Source: Candidatus Zixiibacteriota bacterium
Lineage (GTDB): Bacteria; Zixibacteria; MSB-5A5; JAABVY01; JAHJOQ01
Reading direction: 5' to 3'
Assembly (NCBI GenBank): GCA_018820315.1
Contig: JAHJOQ010000012.1
Coordinates: 1 to 47,380 of the forward strand
DNA length: 47,380 nt
The notes beneath the pieces were generated by a model, which saw only the letters and a program-made list of their open reading frames with translations, did not search any database and was not told the DNA's origin. The position numbers and the translations under genes were made by a program. Below, piece by piece: positions 31,917-41,113 of this stretch (its first letter is position 1; the number at the start of each line of letters is the position of its first letter).

Positions 31917-34900
31917 CTACTTCATCAACACCATCTTCTTCGTGACTGAGAAGTCACCAGCAGAAACCCGGTAGAAGTATATGCCGGATGCAGCATCGCC
32001 ACCGGTTTCGTCAAAGCCGTCCCATATCACAGAAACTTCTCCGGCCGCGCTGGATCCCTTGTAAGATCGGACTTTCTGGCCGGCGATGTTGTAAATCGTG
32101 ACACTCCAATCCGATGCATGCGGCAAGGAGAGGAGTATCTCGGTCACCGGATTAAATGGGTTCGGGAAGTTCTGAGTGACCGTGAATTGGGTCGGCAGCA
32201 CGATGTCCTTCACCAATACAGTCAGATCATTGCCATAGTAATCGACAACTTCATGGCCGATCAGTTCCATATCACCGTTAGAAGTAACTGTCAGAATCTC
32301 ATTCTCACCCGCTGCAATCCGGTTGCCTTTGAGGCTGTACACCAGCACTCGAAGCTGACCGTCAACAACGTCTGAAAGCACGGTCATGCCGTCGACATCA
32401 TCAGCAACCCTCACTTCGACTGCCTCGGCTGGATCATTGAGGTCGAATACGAATCGCGCAGCACCTATATCGACAATCGATTTTGCTGTCAGGCTATACA
32501 CATCAGCGGATCGGCCAACATTCAACTCAATACCATTCGCATATGGCGTCAACTTGGCAATCGGGAGAGCATCGCCGGTGATGATTCTGATCAGGTAGAC
32601 CAGGTCTCCTACTGTCAGGATTCTTCCGTCGTTATTAACATCCGATGCAGCTATTTGACCCTCAGGTCTCACCGTGAATACCGAAAGCCCATATATGAAG
32701 TAGTTGGTGTAGAGAACACCATCGGCGATTTCGTTGGCAACATCATTGAGGTTAAGGTCACCGCGCGCATCGATCGAATCTGCACAAACGATGTCGATTC
32801 CGCCGAATTGGAATTCGAGGAATCGGATCGCGCTCGGCTTTTCCGGATCCGGGTTGAGACAGTAGTCACGAGCGCCCAGTCCGATTGGACGAGCATCTTC
32901 CGGGAATTGATCGTCATCATCCTCGTCCCAGATCAGACCAATGTCGTAAGCGTAAATCCTGGAATCGATGTACAGCACATCACCATCAACGCTCGATATC
33001 GAGTTATCACCACAGTCGCTCCAATAGAACTTGATCGGAACGTATTGACACTCAAAAGACCGGTCGTTGGTGACATAGAACTTCATCACCACTAATTCAT
33101 GCGGATCCGTGTCCGGAGGGCCAAAGCAGTCGGGATGATTCGGGCCGTTGTTTGTCTCGGCAAGTGCGACTATGCGCAACAGACCGGATGGGCAGGGACC
33201 TTCACAGTTCCCCTGCACGCCGAAACGATATGTGAAGTACTCCCAGCCGCAATCTTCAAGAAGTTGACCCGGCAGCGCTTCCATAGGCGTCAATGCAGAG
33301 GCGTCGTACGTAATCAGGAAATCGAACCCACCCATTTGGATCGGGTTGTTTCCCAGAGTTATAGAAACATACTCGTAATGCCCCTGATAGGTGTCATGGG
33401 TCTTCTCAATCGTCACTACAGGCGGGATGCAATATATTTCGTCAATAACGAACTCGATCTGGAAGCTCTGCTCACAGGTCTCCCCGCAGGCATCGGTGCA
33501 CAGCATGGTGACATTCACTGTTTCACTACCTGTTGGAGTGTAGTGCCAGAATCCTCCCACAAGATCGCCCGGGCTCCCCCCCACCAACGCGCATGAGGTA
33601 AGGTTGTTGTCCACATCAGTTCCATAGGCCTGCAAACTCACAGGGGTAGGCTCACATTGACCTATCTGCGTGTAGGTCGGCAGATGGCAGACTGGAGCTG
33701 AGTTGCGTGTAACTTCTATATTAACGGTGCCGCCGCAAGTCGCACCGCATTCATCCCCACACTCGAATGTACCGGAGTACATGCCTGTTGCTGCGGCTGT
33801 GAATGTCCAGGTGGAACCGTCAAACGTACCGGGCCCTGACACCTTCGAACAGCCAACCAGGTTGCCGTCTGGATCGATCGCCGAGATTGGGATATTGAAT
33901 GTCGTATCACCGCAGATGAAATAGCTGGCGTCATCGGGCAGATCGCACGAAGGTGCAGCATTGTAGTGTACGGTCATGGTCGCCGAACCCGTACACGTCT
34001 CACCGCAGGCGTCCACACATTCGAACGTCGCACTGTAGGTGTTCGATTCCGATGTTTCGAATGTCCACGTCGAGCCATCGAATGAGCCGACACCCGACAT
34101 CATCGCGCAGCCAACAAGATTACCATCTGGATCAACCGCCAAGATGGGAAAGTTGAACGTCGTATCACCACAGACGAGGAATGTCTGATCTCCGGGGATT
34201 TCGCAAACAGGAGCGCTATTGAGTTCAACGGCAATAGTAACCGTACTTGTGCAACTGGCGCCGCATTCGTCCGTGCACTCTATGTCGGCGCTATATACAC
34301 CCGGTCCGATCGTCGTGAATGTCCATTCGCCATCCGCATAAGCACCCGGACCGGAAATCAACTCGCAAGCCGCGAGATTGTCGTCAGCATCAAAGATTGC
34401 AACCGGCAAAACAAATGTAGTGTCTGAGCAGATGAATACCGTGCCCAAATCAGAATCAGTGCACAGAGGGGCATCATTCATGTCGAAGATGATTGTGAAA
34501 ACACCCTCACAGGTGGCACCGCAATCATCGACGCAAACAATCGTCACGGTTACAGTATCATTTCCCGTTGGTGTGTAATTCCAGTTCCCTCCAACAAGAT
34601 CACCGGGACCGGAGTCTATCGAGCATTCTACAAGGTTATCTTCTGCATCGGTTGCCGAGACCGGCAAAGAGATCGGGGTCGGCACACACTGGAATATTGT
34701 CATATCTCCCGGCACACTACAAACTGGGGCGCTGTTGACAGCGACTGTGATAGTCACCGTACCACCGCAGGTTTCGCCACAGGCATCGACACACTCGAAT
34801 GTACCGGTGTATGTGCCTGTTGCTGTGGCTGTGAATGTCCACGTAGAACCATCGAATGAACCGTCACCTGAAGTCATCGTGCAGCCGACAAGATTAGCGT

Positions 34901-37900
34901 CAATATCTGTAGCTGAAACCGGGAAAGCGAATGTCGAATCACCACACACGAAGTAACTGCCGTCTGATGGAAAATTGCAGACCGGAGCAGTGTTCTCCTC
35001 GACTGTGATAGTCACCGTACCACCGCAGGTTTCACCACAGGCATCGACGCACTCGAATGTACCGGTGTATGTGCCTGTTGCTGTGGCTGTGAATGTCCAC
35101 GTAGATCCGTCGAATGAGCCATCACCCGAAGTCATCGTGCAACCGACAAGGTTACCATCGACATCTGAAGCAGAAACCGGGAATGCAAATGTCGTGTCAC
35201 CGCAGGCGAAGTACGAATTATCGCTTGGCAGAGTGCAGACCGGGGCGCTGTTATAGCCAACGGTGATGGTGACCGTCCCGCCGCAGGTCTCTCCACAGGC
35301 ATCAACACACTCGAATGTTCCGGTATATGTCCCCGGACCGTTGGTGGTAAATGTCCATGTCGAGCCGTCGAACGAACCGTCACCGGAGGTCATCGTGCAG
35401 CCGACAAGATTGTCGTCGGTCGCAGAAATCAGATAGCTGAATGTAGTATCGCCACAGACGAAGAAAGATGCATCGTCAGGCAGATTGCAGACCGGAGGCA
35501 CGTTATAGTCAACCGTAATCGACACTGAACCTGTGCATGTCTCACCGCACTCATCGATACATTCGAAGCTCGCAGAGTATGTTCCCGGACCGGTCGCTGT
35601 GAACGTCCAGTTGGAACCATCAAATGAACCGTCACCCGAAGTCTTCGTACAGCCCACTAGATTGCCATCGGAATCTGTAGCCGAGACTGGGAATGTAAAA
35701 GTCGAATCTCCACAGAGGAAGTAAGTTGCATCGTCCGGAATGACACAAACAGGGGCGCTGTTCTGTGTTATGGTGATGCTGGTAGTTCCTCCGCAAGTCA
35801 GACCATATTCGTCAACGCATTCGAACTCAGCAGTATAAACGCCGGGACCGCTAGTGGTAAACGTCCAGCTGCTGCCATCGAAGGTACCGGGACCGGAAAG
35901 CACTGAACATCCAACGAGATTATCATCGGGATCAGTCGCAGAGACCGGGAAAGTGAACGTTGTGTCGCCACAAAGGAAGAACGATGCGTCACCAGGGATG
36001 TCGCAAACCGGCGGCAGATTATAGATGACTGCAATATTGACTGTGCAGCTCTTAGTATCCGTTGCACCGCACTCATCAACGCATTCGAATGTAGCCGTAT
36101 AGACTCCGCCCGGATAGGTCGATGTGAATGTCCATGTGCTGCCATCAAATGTACCGGGACCGGAGAGCATTGTACAACCTACCAGATTGCCATCGATATC
36201 GCTAGATATGATAGAGAAGTTAAATGTCGTGTCTGCCCCAATGAAGAATGTGGTATCATTCGGTACTACGCACACCGGAGGAGTATTGTACGTGACAGTC
36301 ATATCTACCGTGCCGCCACATGTCGCACCACACTCATCGATACACTCGAAGGTCGCCTTATATAGCCCTGGGCCCGATGTTGTGAATATCCACGTCGAGC
36401 CGTCGAATGAACCGTCACCTGAAGTCATCGTGCAACCGACAAGATTAGCGTCAATATCTGTAGCTGAAACCGGGAAAGCAAACGTCGAATCACCGCATAT
36501 GAAATATGAGCCGTCACTCGGCAGATTACAAACCGGCGGAGTGTTCTCCTCGACTGTGATAGTCACCGTACCACCGCAGGTCTCGCCACAGGCATCGACA
36601 CACTCGAATGTACCGGTGTATGTGCCTGTTGCTGTGGCTGTGAATGTCCACGTAGAACCATCGAATGAACCGTCACCTGAAGTCATCGTGCAGCCGACAA
36701 GATTACCGTCAGCATCTGTTGCTGAAACCGGGAATGCGAATGTCGAATCACCACACACGAAGTAGCTGCCATCGGAAGGCAAGCTGCAGACCGGTGCGCT
36801 GTTCATTACAATCGTGACGTCAATGCTGCAGGTGTCCGCCTCGCCGCACTCATTCGTGCAAATTAGAGTGATGGTATTCAACCCTGCTGTCGGTGTGAAG
36901 CATACAGAATTGCCGTTCAGGTATCCGCCAAGCACAGTAGCCGTATGTGTACAACCGAAACCGGGGAGACATATCTCATTGAGATTGCAGACGAGAATGG
37001 TGGTATCATTTGGACAGGTAGCCACTGGCGGGTCACAGCAGTTACCCACCTGAAGCTCCACAGTTTTTTCGCTACAGCAGTAATCGCCAGGGCAGCCAGA
37101 TTGATCATTGCAGGCGTACAGACTGACTGTGACATATCCGCCGTAGGCAGCGGTGACCGTGTAAGTGATCGAATTCGTTCCCTGACCACTGACGATTGTC
37201 CCGCCAGTCACCGTCCAGTCATAGCTGGTGGCGCCGGTATCGGCCTCGCATGTATAAGTTGATCCAGTGCAGACCGTGTCAGATGAGCATGTAATGGCAA
37301 CGTTGGGTGGCGTGCACAGAGCGGTATTTTGGATGCTCCGATCCATTCCGCCTCCGCCGCCACCATCGAGTTCAAGCGCTCTCATGTGATATGAAGCGCC
37401 TCCTATTGAGCCGGAGCCATTGCCTGTTCCCCATGTATCTGAGGTGCTCTCCGCGAGATGGCCACCCCAGAAAAATCCGACGCTGCCAGTGCTTCCGACC
37501 GTGAAGTAGACTTTTACGTTGAATTCATAATTGGGATCGCTGCCCGTGAACCAGTAGTCACTCAGTGAATCAATGGTGACATTGTAAGCCTGAAGGTTCA
37601 TCGGCGTGTCGAGGCCGAAACCCGATTGGAAGAAATTCGCGGGCAAAGCGCCGGTGTAATTGGCTGGATTTGTTGGATCGGGAAAAGCGAATGACTCTGT
37701 CGGTGAGGTGCATCCCGGTGGAGGTGAAGTGGAGATTGTGCCACACACGCCTCCGGCACTTGCAATGCCATCCGCTTCGGAAATGTCGTAGTCGGCGAAG
37801 TAATCATATGCGTGCAGGCCGTTCTTGGTCCACTCACACTGAATCGTGAAAAAGTGCTCAGTGCTTGCATCCGTGCTTTTGATGAAATAACGGAACGGAA

Positions 37901-38354
37901 CCAGTCTTCCCTCGCTGTAGCATGAATTGGACGAATTGATGTTCCCATTTGACCATGAAGGGCCTGTCGTGCTTGTACCGTTCTGCAGTTGATTTAAATA
38001 AGTCTTGAGTCCCAGAGTCACGGTCGTGCTTGGTACCGGTTCCTTGTCTGGCACCACTCCCTCGATCAGCATCGTGTCAGGAATAATGGCGTCTATTGGA
38101 ATTTCCCACGATGTTGTGAAACTGCCGTATTGATCGGCAGTAACATCCCATGGCTCCAGGTCATGTGCACCAAGCAGAGGCGTGATTTGAATAGTTACAA
38201 CTTGATCGGGCTGGTATCCGGAGCCCGAAATTAGAGCAGTGTCGCCTGGAGCATAGTAGGAAGTGTCGGTCACCACCTCCGCACCAAATATGGCTGACGT
38301 CAATGATGCAAGCAGCAATCCTACGAATCCCATCAACAGTAGAGTGCGTTTCAT
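31917..38354 (-). CDS. Giant secreted surface protein with about 13 cysteine-rich repeats and T9SS-type C-terminus
   Basis: This is a 2145-residue protein. A signal peptide (about 1-25) is followed by a unique N-terminal region (about 30-350), a PKD-like domain (about 355-430: SYDWTVTGGTIVSGQGTNSI) and a HYR-like unit (about 435-515). Then come some 13 tandem repeats of about 84 residues (about 517-1635), each with pattern (S/T)APVCxLPxDxSYFxCGD(S/T)TF and NLVGC, FEC(V/I)D and CGETCGG elements and six cysteines. A cohesin-like domain (about 1643-1790), a dockerin-like calcium-loop region (about 1850-1930) and the NQNFPNPFNP...KKMVLMK sorting domain (about 2055-2145) complete it. Repeats of this kind are extracellular adhesion-type Ig-like domains stabilised by disulfides. 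GGGAG lies 5 nt before the ATG, with a strong promoter about 260 nt upstream. Confidence 0.9.
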   Translation of the reverse strand: MKRTLLLMGFVGLLLASLTSAIFGAEVVTDTSYYAPGDTALISGSGYQPDQVVTIQITPLLGAHDLEPWDVTADQYGSFTTSWEIPIDAIIPDTMLIEGVVPDKEPVPSTTVTLGLKTYLNQLQNGTSTTGPSWSNGNINSSNSCYSEGRLVPFRYFIKSTDASTEHFFTIQCEWTKNGLHAYDYFADYDISEADGIASAGGVCGTISTSPPPGCTSPTESFAFPDPTNPANYTGALPANFFQSGFGLDTPMNLQAYNVTIDSLSDYWFTGSDPNYEFNVKVYFTVGSTGSVGFFWGGHLAESTSDTWGTGNGSGSIGGASYHMRALELDGGGGGGMDRSIQNTALCTPPNVAITCSSDTVCTGSTYTCEADTGATSYDWTVTGGTIVSGQGTNSITYTVTAAYGGYVTVSLYACNDQSGCPGDYCCSEKTVELQVGNCCDPPVATCPNDTTILVCNLNEICLPGFGCTHTATVLGGYLNGNSVCFTPTAGLNTITLICTNECGEADTCSIDVTIVMNSAPVCSLPSDGSYFVCGDSTFAFPVSATDADGNLVGCTMTSGDGSFDGSTWTFTATATGTYTGTFECVDACGETCGGTVTITVEENTPPVCNLPSDGSYFICGDSTFAFPVSATDIDANLVGCTMTSGDGSFDGSTWIFTTSGPGLYKATFECIDECGATCGGTVDMTVTYNTPPVCVVPNDTTFFIGADTTFNFSIISSDIDGNLVGCTMLSGPGTFDGSTWTFTSTYPGGVYTATFECVDECGATDTKSCTVNIAVIYNLPPVCDIPGDASFFLCGDTTFTFPVSATDPDDNLVGCSVLSGPGTFDGSSWTFTTSGPGVYTAEFECVDEYGLTCGGTTSITITQNSAPVCVIPDDATYFLCGDSTFTFPVSATDSDGNLVGCTKTSGDGSFDGSNWTFTATGPGTYSASFECIDECGETCTGSVSITVDYNVPPVCNLPDDASFFVCGDTTFSYLISATDDNLVGCTMTSGDGSFDGSTWTFTTNGPGTYTGTFECVDACGETCGGTVTITVGYNSAPVCTLPSDNSYFACGDTTFAFPVSASDVDGNLVGCTMTSGDGSFDGSTWTFTATATGTYTGTFECVDACGETCGGTVTITVEENTAPVCNFPSDGSYFVCGDSTFAFPVSATDIDANLVGCTMTSGDGSFDGSTWTFTATATGTYTGTFECVDACGETCGGTVTITVAVNSAPVCSVPGDMTIFQCVPTPISLPVSATDAEDNLVECSIDSGPGDLVGGNWNYTPTGNDTVTVTIVCVDDCGATCEGVFTIIFDMNDAPLCTDSDLGTVFICSDTTFVLPVAIFDADDNLAACELISGPGAYADGEWTFTTIGPGVYSADIECTDECGASCTSTVTIAVELNSAPVCEIPGDQTFLVCGDTTFNFPILAVDPDGNLVGCAMMSGVGSFDGSTWTFETSESNTYSATFECVDACGETCTGSATMTVHYNAAPSCDLPDDASYFICGDTTFNIPISAIDPDGNLVGCSKVSGPGTFDGSTWTFTAAATGMYSGTFECGDECGATCGGTVNIEVTRNSAPVCHLPTYTQIGQCEPTPVSLQAYGTDVDNNLTSCALVGGSPGDLVGGFWHYTPTGSETVNVTMLCTDACGETCEQSFQIEFVIDEIYCIPPVVTIEKTHDTYQGHYEYVSITLGNNPIQMGGFDFLITYDASALTPMEALPGQLLEDCGWEYFTYRFGVQGNCEGPCPSGLLRIVALAETNNGPNHPDCFGPPDTDPHELVVMKFYVTNDRSFECQYVPIKFYWSDCGDNSISSVDGDVLYIDSRIYAYDIGLIWDEDDDDQFPEDARPIGLGARDYCLNPDPEKPSAIRFLEFQFGGIDIVCADSIDARGDLNLNDVANEIADGVLYTNYFIYGLSVFTVRPEGQIAASDVNNDGRILTVGDLVYLIRIITGDALPIAKLTPYANGIELNVGRSADVYSLTAKSIVDIGAARFVFDLNDPAEAVEVRVADDVDGMTVLSDVVDGQLRVLVYSLKGNRIAAGENEILTVTSNGDMELIGHEVVDYYGNDLTVLVKDIVLPTQFTVTQNFPNPFNPVTEILLSLPHASDWSVTIYNIAGQKVRSYKGSSAAGEVSVIWDGFDETGGDAASGIYFYRVSAGDFSVTKKMVLMK
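33440..36806 (-). repeat. Coding tandem repeat array, about 13 units of 250-265 bp
   Basis: The array encodes the cysteine-rich repeats of the giant protein. Most units differ by 20-40 percent at the DNA level. But 36557-36710 and 34743-34896 differ at one position in about 154, and 34998-35146 differs from both at only a few positions. The flanking segment GATTAGCGTCAATATCTGTA (34891-34910) also recurs in the unit around 36440, so a block of two neighbouring units appears twice, separated by four diverged units. Confidence 0.9.
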
Positions 38355-38882
38355 AGAATCTCCCGGTATACCATGACATGAAATGAATAGTAGAAATTTC
38401 TGTTAGTATCGATTCCGAGCGTTACGGAAAGTGCGATCACACCTGGGATGCATCAGATAGAGTACAGCCGATGGCGCCTGGAACAACCGCACAAGTACAT
38501 CGCTCTCCCCCACAAGAGAGCAATTCAGCCCACGTATAGCTGCCCCGTGTCATACCGAAAAAAACAAATCATGCAGGCATAAAATCCCTGCGTGTTAGAT
38601 GAGTAAATAATCTATAAGAATGTACCACGTTCACATCCCATTGTCAAGTTGTTTCTCGCGTCGGAAATGACTAAAGTGATTGAACGGGAACACAATAGGC
38701 CATGTTTGTCCGGATATTGTGGCCTCACATACCCAATATAAGTGGGTGAGCGAATATTCTGGGAGTTGAGCGGCAAGTTTGTGCTCGGATTCCCAGCCCT
38801 CACCATGTTATATTGTGGGATTTTCAAGACTTGAATCGGGAGCGGCGTCACGACTACTTACACCGGAGAACTTGCAGCCCTC
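38355..38882. other. 528-bp intergenic region with a long leader of the giant gene
   Basis: Minus side: a promoter at 38619-38647 implies a 5' leader of about 255 nt for the giant gene. The leader includes a weak hairpin GCAGG..CCTGC (about 38573-38593), followed on the minus strand by TTTGTTTTTTT, which could act as an attenuator. Plus side (38650-38882): an AT-richer stretch presumably holding the promoter of the transporter gene; no clear box is seen. No gene is identified. Confidence 0.5.
38619..38647 (-). promoter_or_regulatory. Sigma70-like promoter of the giant surface-protein gene
   Basis: On the minus strand, TTGACA (38642-38647), a 17-nt spacer and TACATT (38619-38624) precede the start at 38354 by about 260 nt. 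Confidence 0.6.
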
Positions 38883-39761
38883 TTGACGGCTTTCCTGTGG
38901 GCATTCACAGCCATATTTTTCACGAGCGCATCCAAACGCATCGGTTCGTTCATTGTTAATATGATACGCATCCCTATGGCGTTGATAATCATAGCTACCA
39001 CCCTCGCATTTACGACCGGAAGGTTGTTCCCTCACGTGGACTCATCCGGTCAAATATACTGGCTTGTTGCGAGCGGCATTGTTGGGCTTGTTCTTGGCGA
39101 TACATTCCTGTTCAGGTCATTCATCATCCTCGGCCCTCGCCTCGGTTCACTCATATTCGCGAGTTGGCCGATAATGACCGCTGTCATGTCCTGGTTCTTC
39201 TTAACCGAAATCCTCAGCCCTACTGCAATAGCTGGCATAGCCATCGCATCCGCAGGCATTGTCTGGGTGACAAATGAACGGAAGACAGAGTGGCAAACCG
39301 AGATGGTCTCAGCAGATGAAGGCTCCAAGAAACTTGGCGTCATATATGCACTACTCGGTGCGATTGGCCAGTCTTCGGGGCTTGTGATGGCAAAATACGC
39401 CATGGGGGAAACTCTTGAACCTCTAGAAGCAAGTTATGTGCGTATGATTGCCGCTTGCATCGCGATATGGATATATGGGGGACTTGCCGGGCATTTGCCT
39501 GCAGTCGTGTCGGCAATGAGAAAAGGCAAGGCGATGATGTACGCTCTCGGCGGATCGATCTCCGGCCCGTTTCTCGGAATCTGGATGTCGCTTGTTGCTG
39601 TGAAACATGCAGAAACCGGAGTCGCCGCCGCAATAATGGCCTCGGTACCGGTGGTGATAATCCCAGTGACGATTTTTGTCTACAGACAGAAACCCTCAGG
39701 GAGGGCAATGGCCGGTGCTATTGTGACAGCAGCTGGAATTGCGCTGCTGTTCATGCGCTGA
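38883..39761 (+). CDS. DMT-superfamily (EamA-type) inner-membrane transporter
   Basis: This protein of about 292 residues or more has ten predicted transmembrane helices in two homologous EamA halves (first half about 1-130; second about 145-292). Features include GLVLGDTFLFRSFIILGPRLGSLIFASWPIMTAV and the second-half MASVPVVIIPVTIFVYRQ. EamA proteins export metabolites or amino acids; the substrate is not predictable. I start at TTG 38883, the first standard start codon in frame, but eleven residues of strong family similarity (TTYTGELAALL) lie upstream, reaching an ACG at 38850 with GGGAG 7 nt before it. The true start may be that non-standard codon. Convergent with the amidase gene. Confidence 0.88.
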   Translation: MTAFLWAFTAIFFTSASKRIGSFIVNMIRIPMALIIIATTLAFTTGRLFPHVDSSGQIYWLVASGIVGLVLGDTFLFRSFIILGPRLGSLIFASWPIMTAVMSWFFLTEILSPTAIAGIAIASAGIVWVTNERKTEWQTEMVSADEGSKKLGVIYALLGAIGQSSGLVMAKYAMGETLEPLEASYVRMIAACIAIWIYGGLAGHLPAVVSAMRKGKAMMYALGGSISGPFLGIWMSLVAVKHAETGVAAAIMASVPVVIIPVTIFVYRQKPSGRAMAGAIVTAAGIALLFMR

Positions 39762-39791
39762 CTCTCTCCTCCGATATCTCCGGAAATGCGG

Positions 39792-40379
39792 TCAATCATT
39801 CAACGCATACAAGCCGTCTGTCAGGATATATTCCGCCCTATGCAGCGTCTGTTCGGCGAATTCAGCCTCCAGACCTCCGCCGTAAACCGCCGCGCCTCTG
39901 TCGTTCGGTTCTGACCTCTTGTACTTGTGCCCCACACTGAATGCTACAAGCCCCCCCTCCGGAAATGCCCAGAGAATGCTGTCTACAAGCGCCCTCGCCA
40001 GGCGAGCCTGACCGAATTCACTCTTGACAATTTCAGCCTGGGTGGGGTTTGACACAAAGAGAGGTTCGAGCAGGATCGCCTTCATGTCAGTATAGTAGAG
40101 ATTCCCATCACCCCGGCCTCCTGGCTCCGGTTGCAGCAAGCCGTCATCGCCACCGAGCTTGGTGCCAAACTCGAGGGCTACTCGCTTGGCATACCATCTT
40201 CCCCATTCGCAGGATTTCTTCGATGCATTTGATCCCACCACTGCGAGACTATAATCTGCCGACGGGTCCGTCCAACTGTTGAAGTGGTGCTCAACATAGC
40301 AGACAGCATGATCGTCATTAGCAGTCTCCTGTCTCTCGCGGTAATCCCCCTTGTAGAATCTAACCTCATATCGGTACAT
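39792..40379 (-). CDS. N-acetylmuramoyl-L-alanine amidase (Amidase_3-like), apparently circularly permuted
   Basis: This 195-residue protein starts at the ATG at 40379, where GGAGGT lies 6 nt upstream. Its motifs match Amidase_3 peptidoglycan amidases, but in an unusual order. First come ERQETANDDHAVCYVEHHFNS (zinc His 31/32) and AILLEPLFVSNPTQAEIV (catalytic Glu 105). Only then, near the C-terminus, come SVGHKYKRSEPNDRGAAVYG (His 151) and GLEAEFAEQTL (Glu 171/173), which in normal family members form the N-terminal strand with the first two zinc ligands. No signal peptide is seen, so it may act in the cytosol or be released by another route. Start and end are well defined, so the order is not an annotation artefact. 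Confidence 0.75.
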   Translation of the reverse strand: MYRYEVRFYKGDYRERQETANDDHAVCYVEHHFNSWTDPSADYSLAVVGSNASKKSCEWGRWYAKRVALEFGTKLGGDDGLLQPEPGGRGDGNLYYTDMKAILLEPLFVSNPTQAEIVKSEFGQARLARALVDSILWAFPEGGLVAFSVGHKYKRSEPNDRGAAVYGGGLEAEFAEQTLHRAEYILTDGLYALND

Positions 40380-40493
40380 AGCCGCACCTCCTTTGCACAA
40401 CTGACTCTGTTCGGATCTGAGGACTCTGACTGTATCACAAGGAAGTGGATCCCGACGTATTTGTCAATGCTTTCTGAAGAATCTCAATGTGAA

Positions 40494-40516
40494 TAATGTG
40501 TCGCTGCGACACATTA
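40494..40516. promoter_or_regulatory. Perfect 23-bp palindrome, probable operator
   Basis: TAATGTGTCGC-T-GCGACACATTA has 11-bp arms around one central base. It lies between the divergent amidase (start 40379) and Ocnus-like (start 40603) genes, and a further half-site, TGCGACA, lies at 40521-40527. The size and symmetry fit binding of a dimeric helix-turn-helix or BlaI-type repressor; the regulator is unknown. Confidence 0.6.
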
Positions 40517-40602
40517 ACCGTGCGACAACTTTTTCATTGCAGCATCGCACTGCTGGCGGTATGTTGGATCCGAAGCCGCAACCGGATCGGAGATACAATC
40601 GG

Positions 40603-40998
40603 ATGACCCATTTCATAGACCTGTCGCGTGAGTCACAAGAATGCGCCGCGGACGATGCACCGCTTGCCTCCTGCGAAGGGAAATTCGTTCAGATTCGAAA
40701 TGACGCAGATGAGTACCTGGTTTTTGCTTCGAAAGGGCTCTGCAAGTATCATTCGCACATAGTGGAGACGTTCGCATCTCTTCGGAATATCGACGTCAGA
40801 GAGAACAGCAAAGGAGATGCGGTCTACTTCGTCGACCCGATGTGGGAAGTCGTTGGGGGCGGCAAGATGAAAATAGACAGAGACAATCGGTCTGTCGAAC
40901 TCGCAGGATCGTCTCAGGCTTATGGCCCATTTGATACGGTCGGTTTGAAGTCGAGGCTGACACCATCATTTGACGGCTATACGATAAACGTAGCATGA
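40603..40998 (+). CDS. Janus/Ocnus family protein (phosphohistidine-phosphatase-like)
   Basis: This is a 131-residue protein. The pattern KFVQIRNDADEYLVFASKGL, CKYHSHIVETF, VVGGGKMKIDRDNRSVELAGSSQAYGPFD, LKSRLT matches the eukaryotic Janus/Ocnus fold of the 14-kDa phosphohistidine phosphatase. It conserves the catalytic-type histidine in KYHSHIV and the GGGKM and AYGP elements. In animals the enzyme removes phosphate from protein histidines; a bacterial role is unproven. I use the ATG at 40603, which begins MTHFIDL; a GGAG lies about 11 nt upstream. The frame is open further upstream, but that part lies across the palindrome and looks non-coding. Confidence 0.78.
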   Translation: MTHFIDLSRESQECAADDAPLASCEGKFVQIRNDADEYLVFASKGLCKYHSHIVETFASLRNIDVRENSKGDAVYFVDPMWEVVGGGKMKIDRDNRSVELAGSSQAYGPFDTVGLKSRLTPSFDGYTINVA

Positions 40999-41113
40999 CA
41001 ATCATCGCGGTGAATTCTGTGAATCGGATTGAGTGCACAGGCGTATCATATGATACAGGATGGGCAACGATCACAACGATATATCGACGAAGTGAACATA
41101 AAGGAAGATATCT

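Noticed and set aside
34735-36765. Long plus-strand open frames with repeated VTVPPQVSP-type sequence
   Set aside because: They are the reverse complement of the repeat units of the giant minus-strand gene and arise from the repeat composition.
33440-36806. Could the repeats be a CRISPR array?
   Set aside because: The units are 250-265 bp, coding and in frame, with no short identical repeats separated by unique spacers.
38355-38620. Riboswitch in the long leader of the giant gene
   Set aside because: I could not match any known riboswitch core; only a small hairpin with a T-run is seen.
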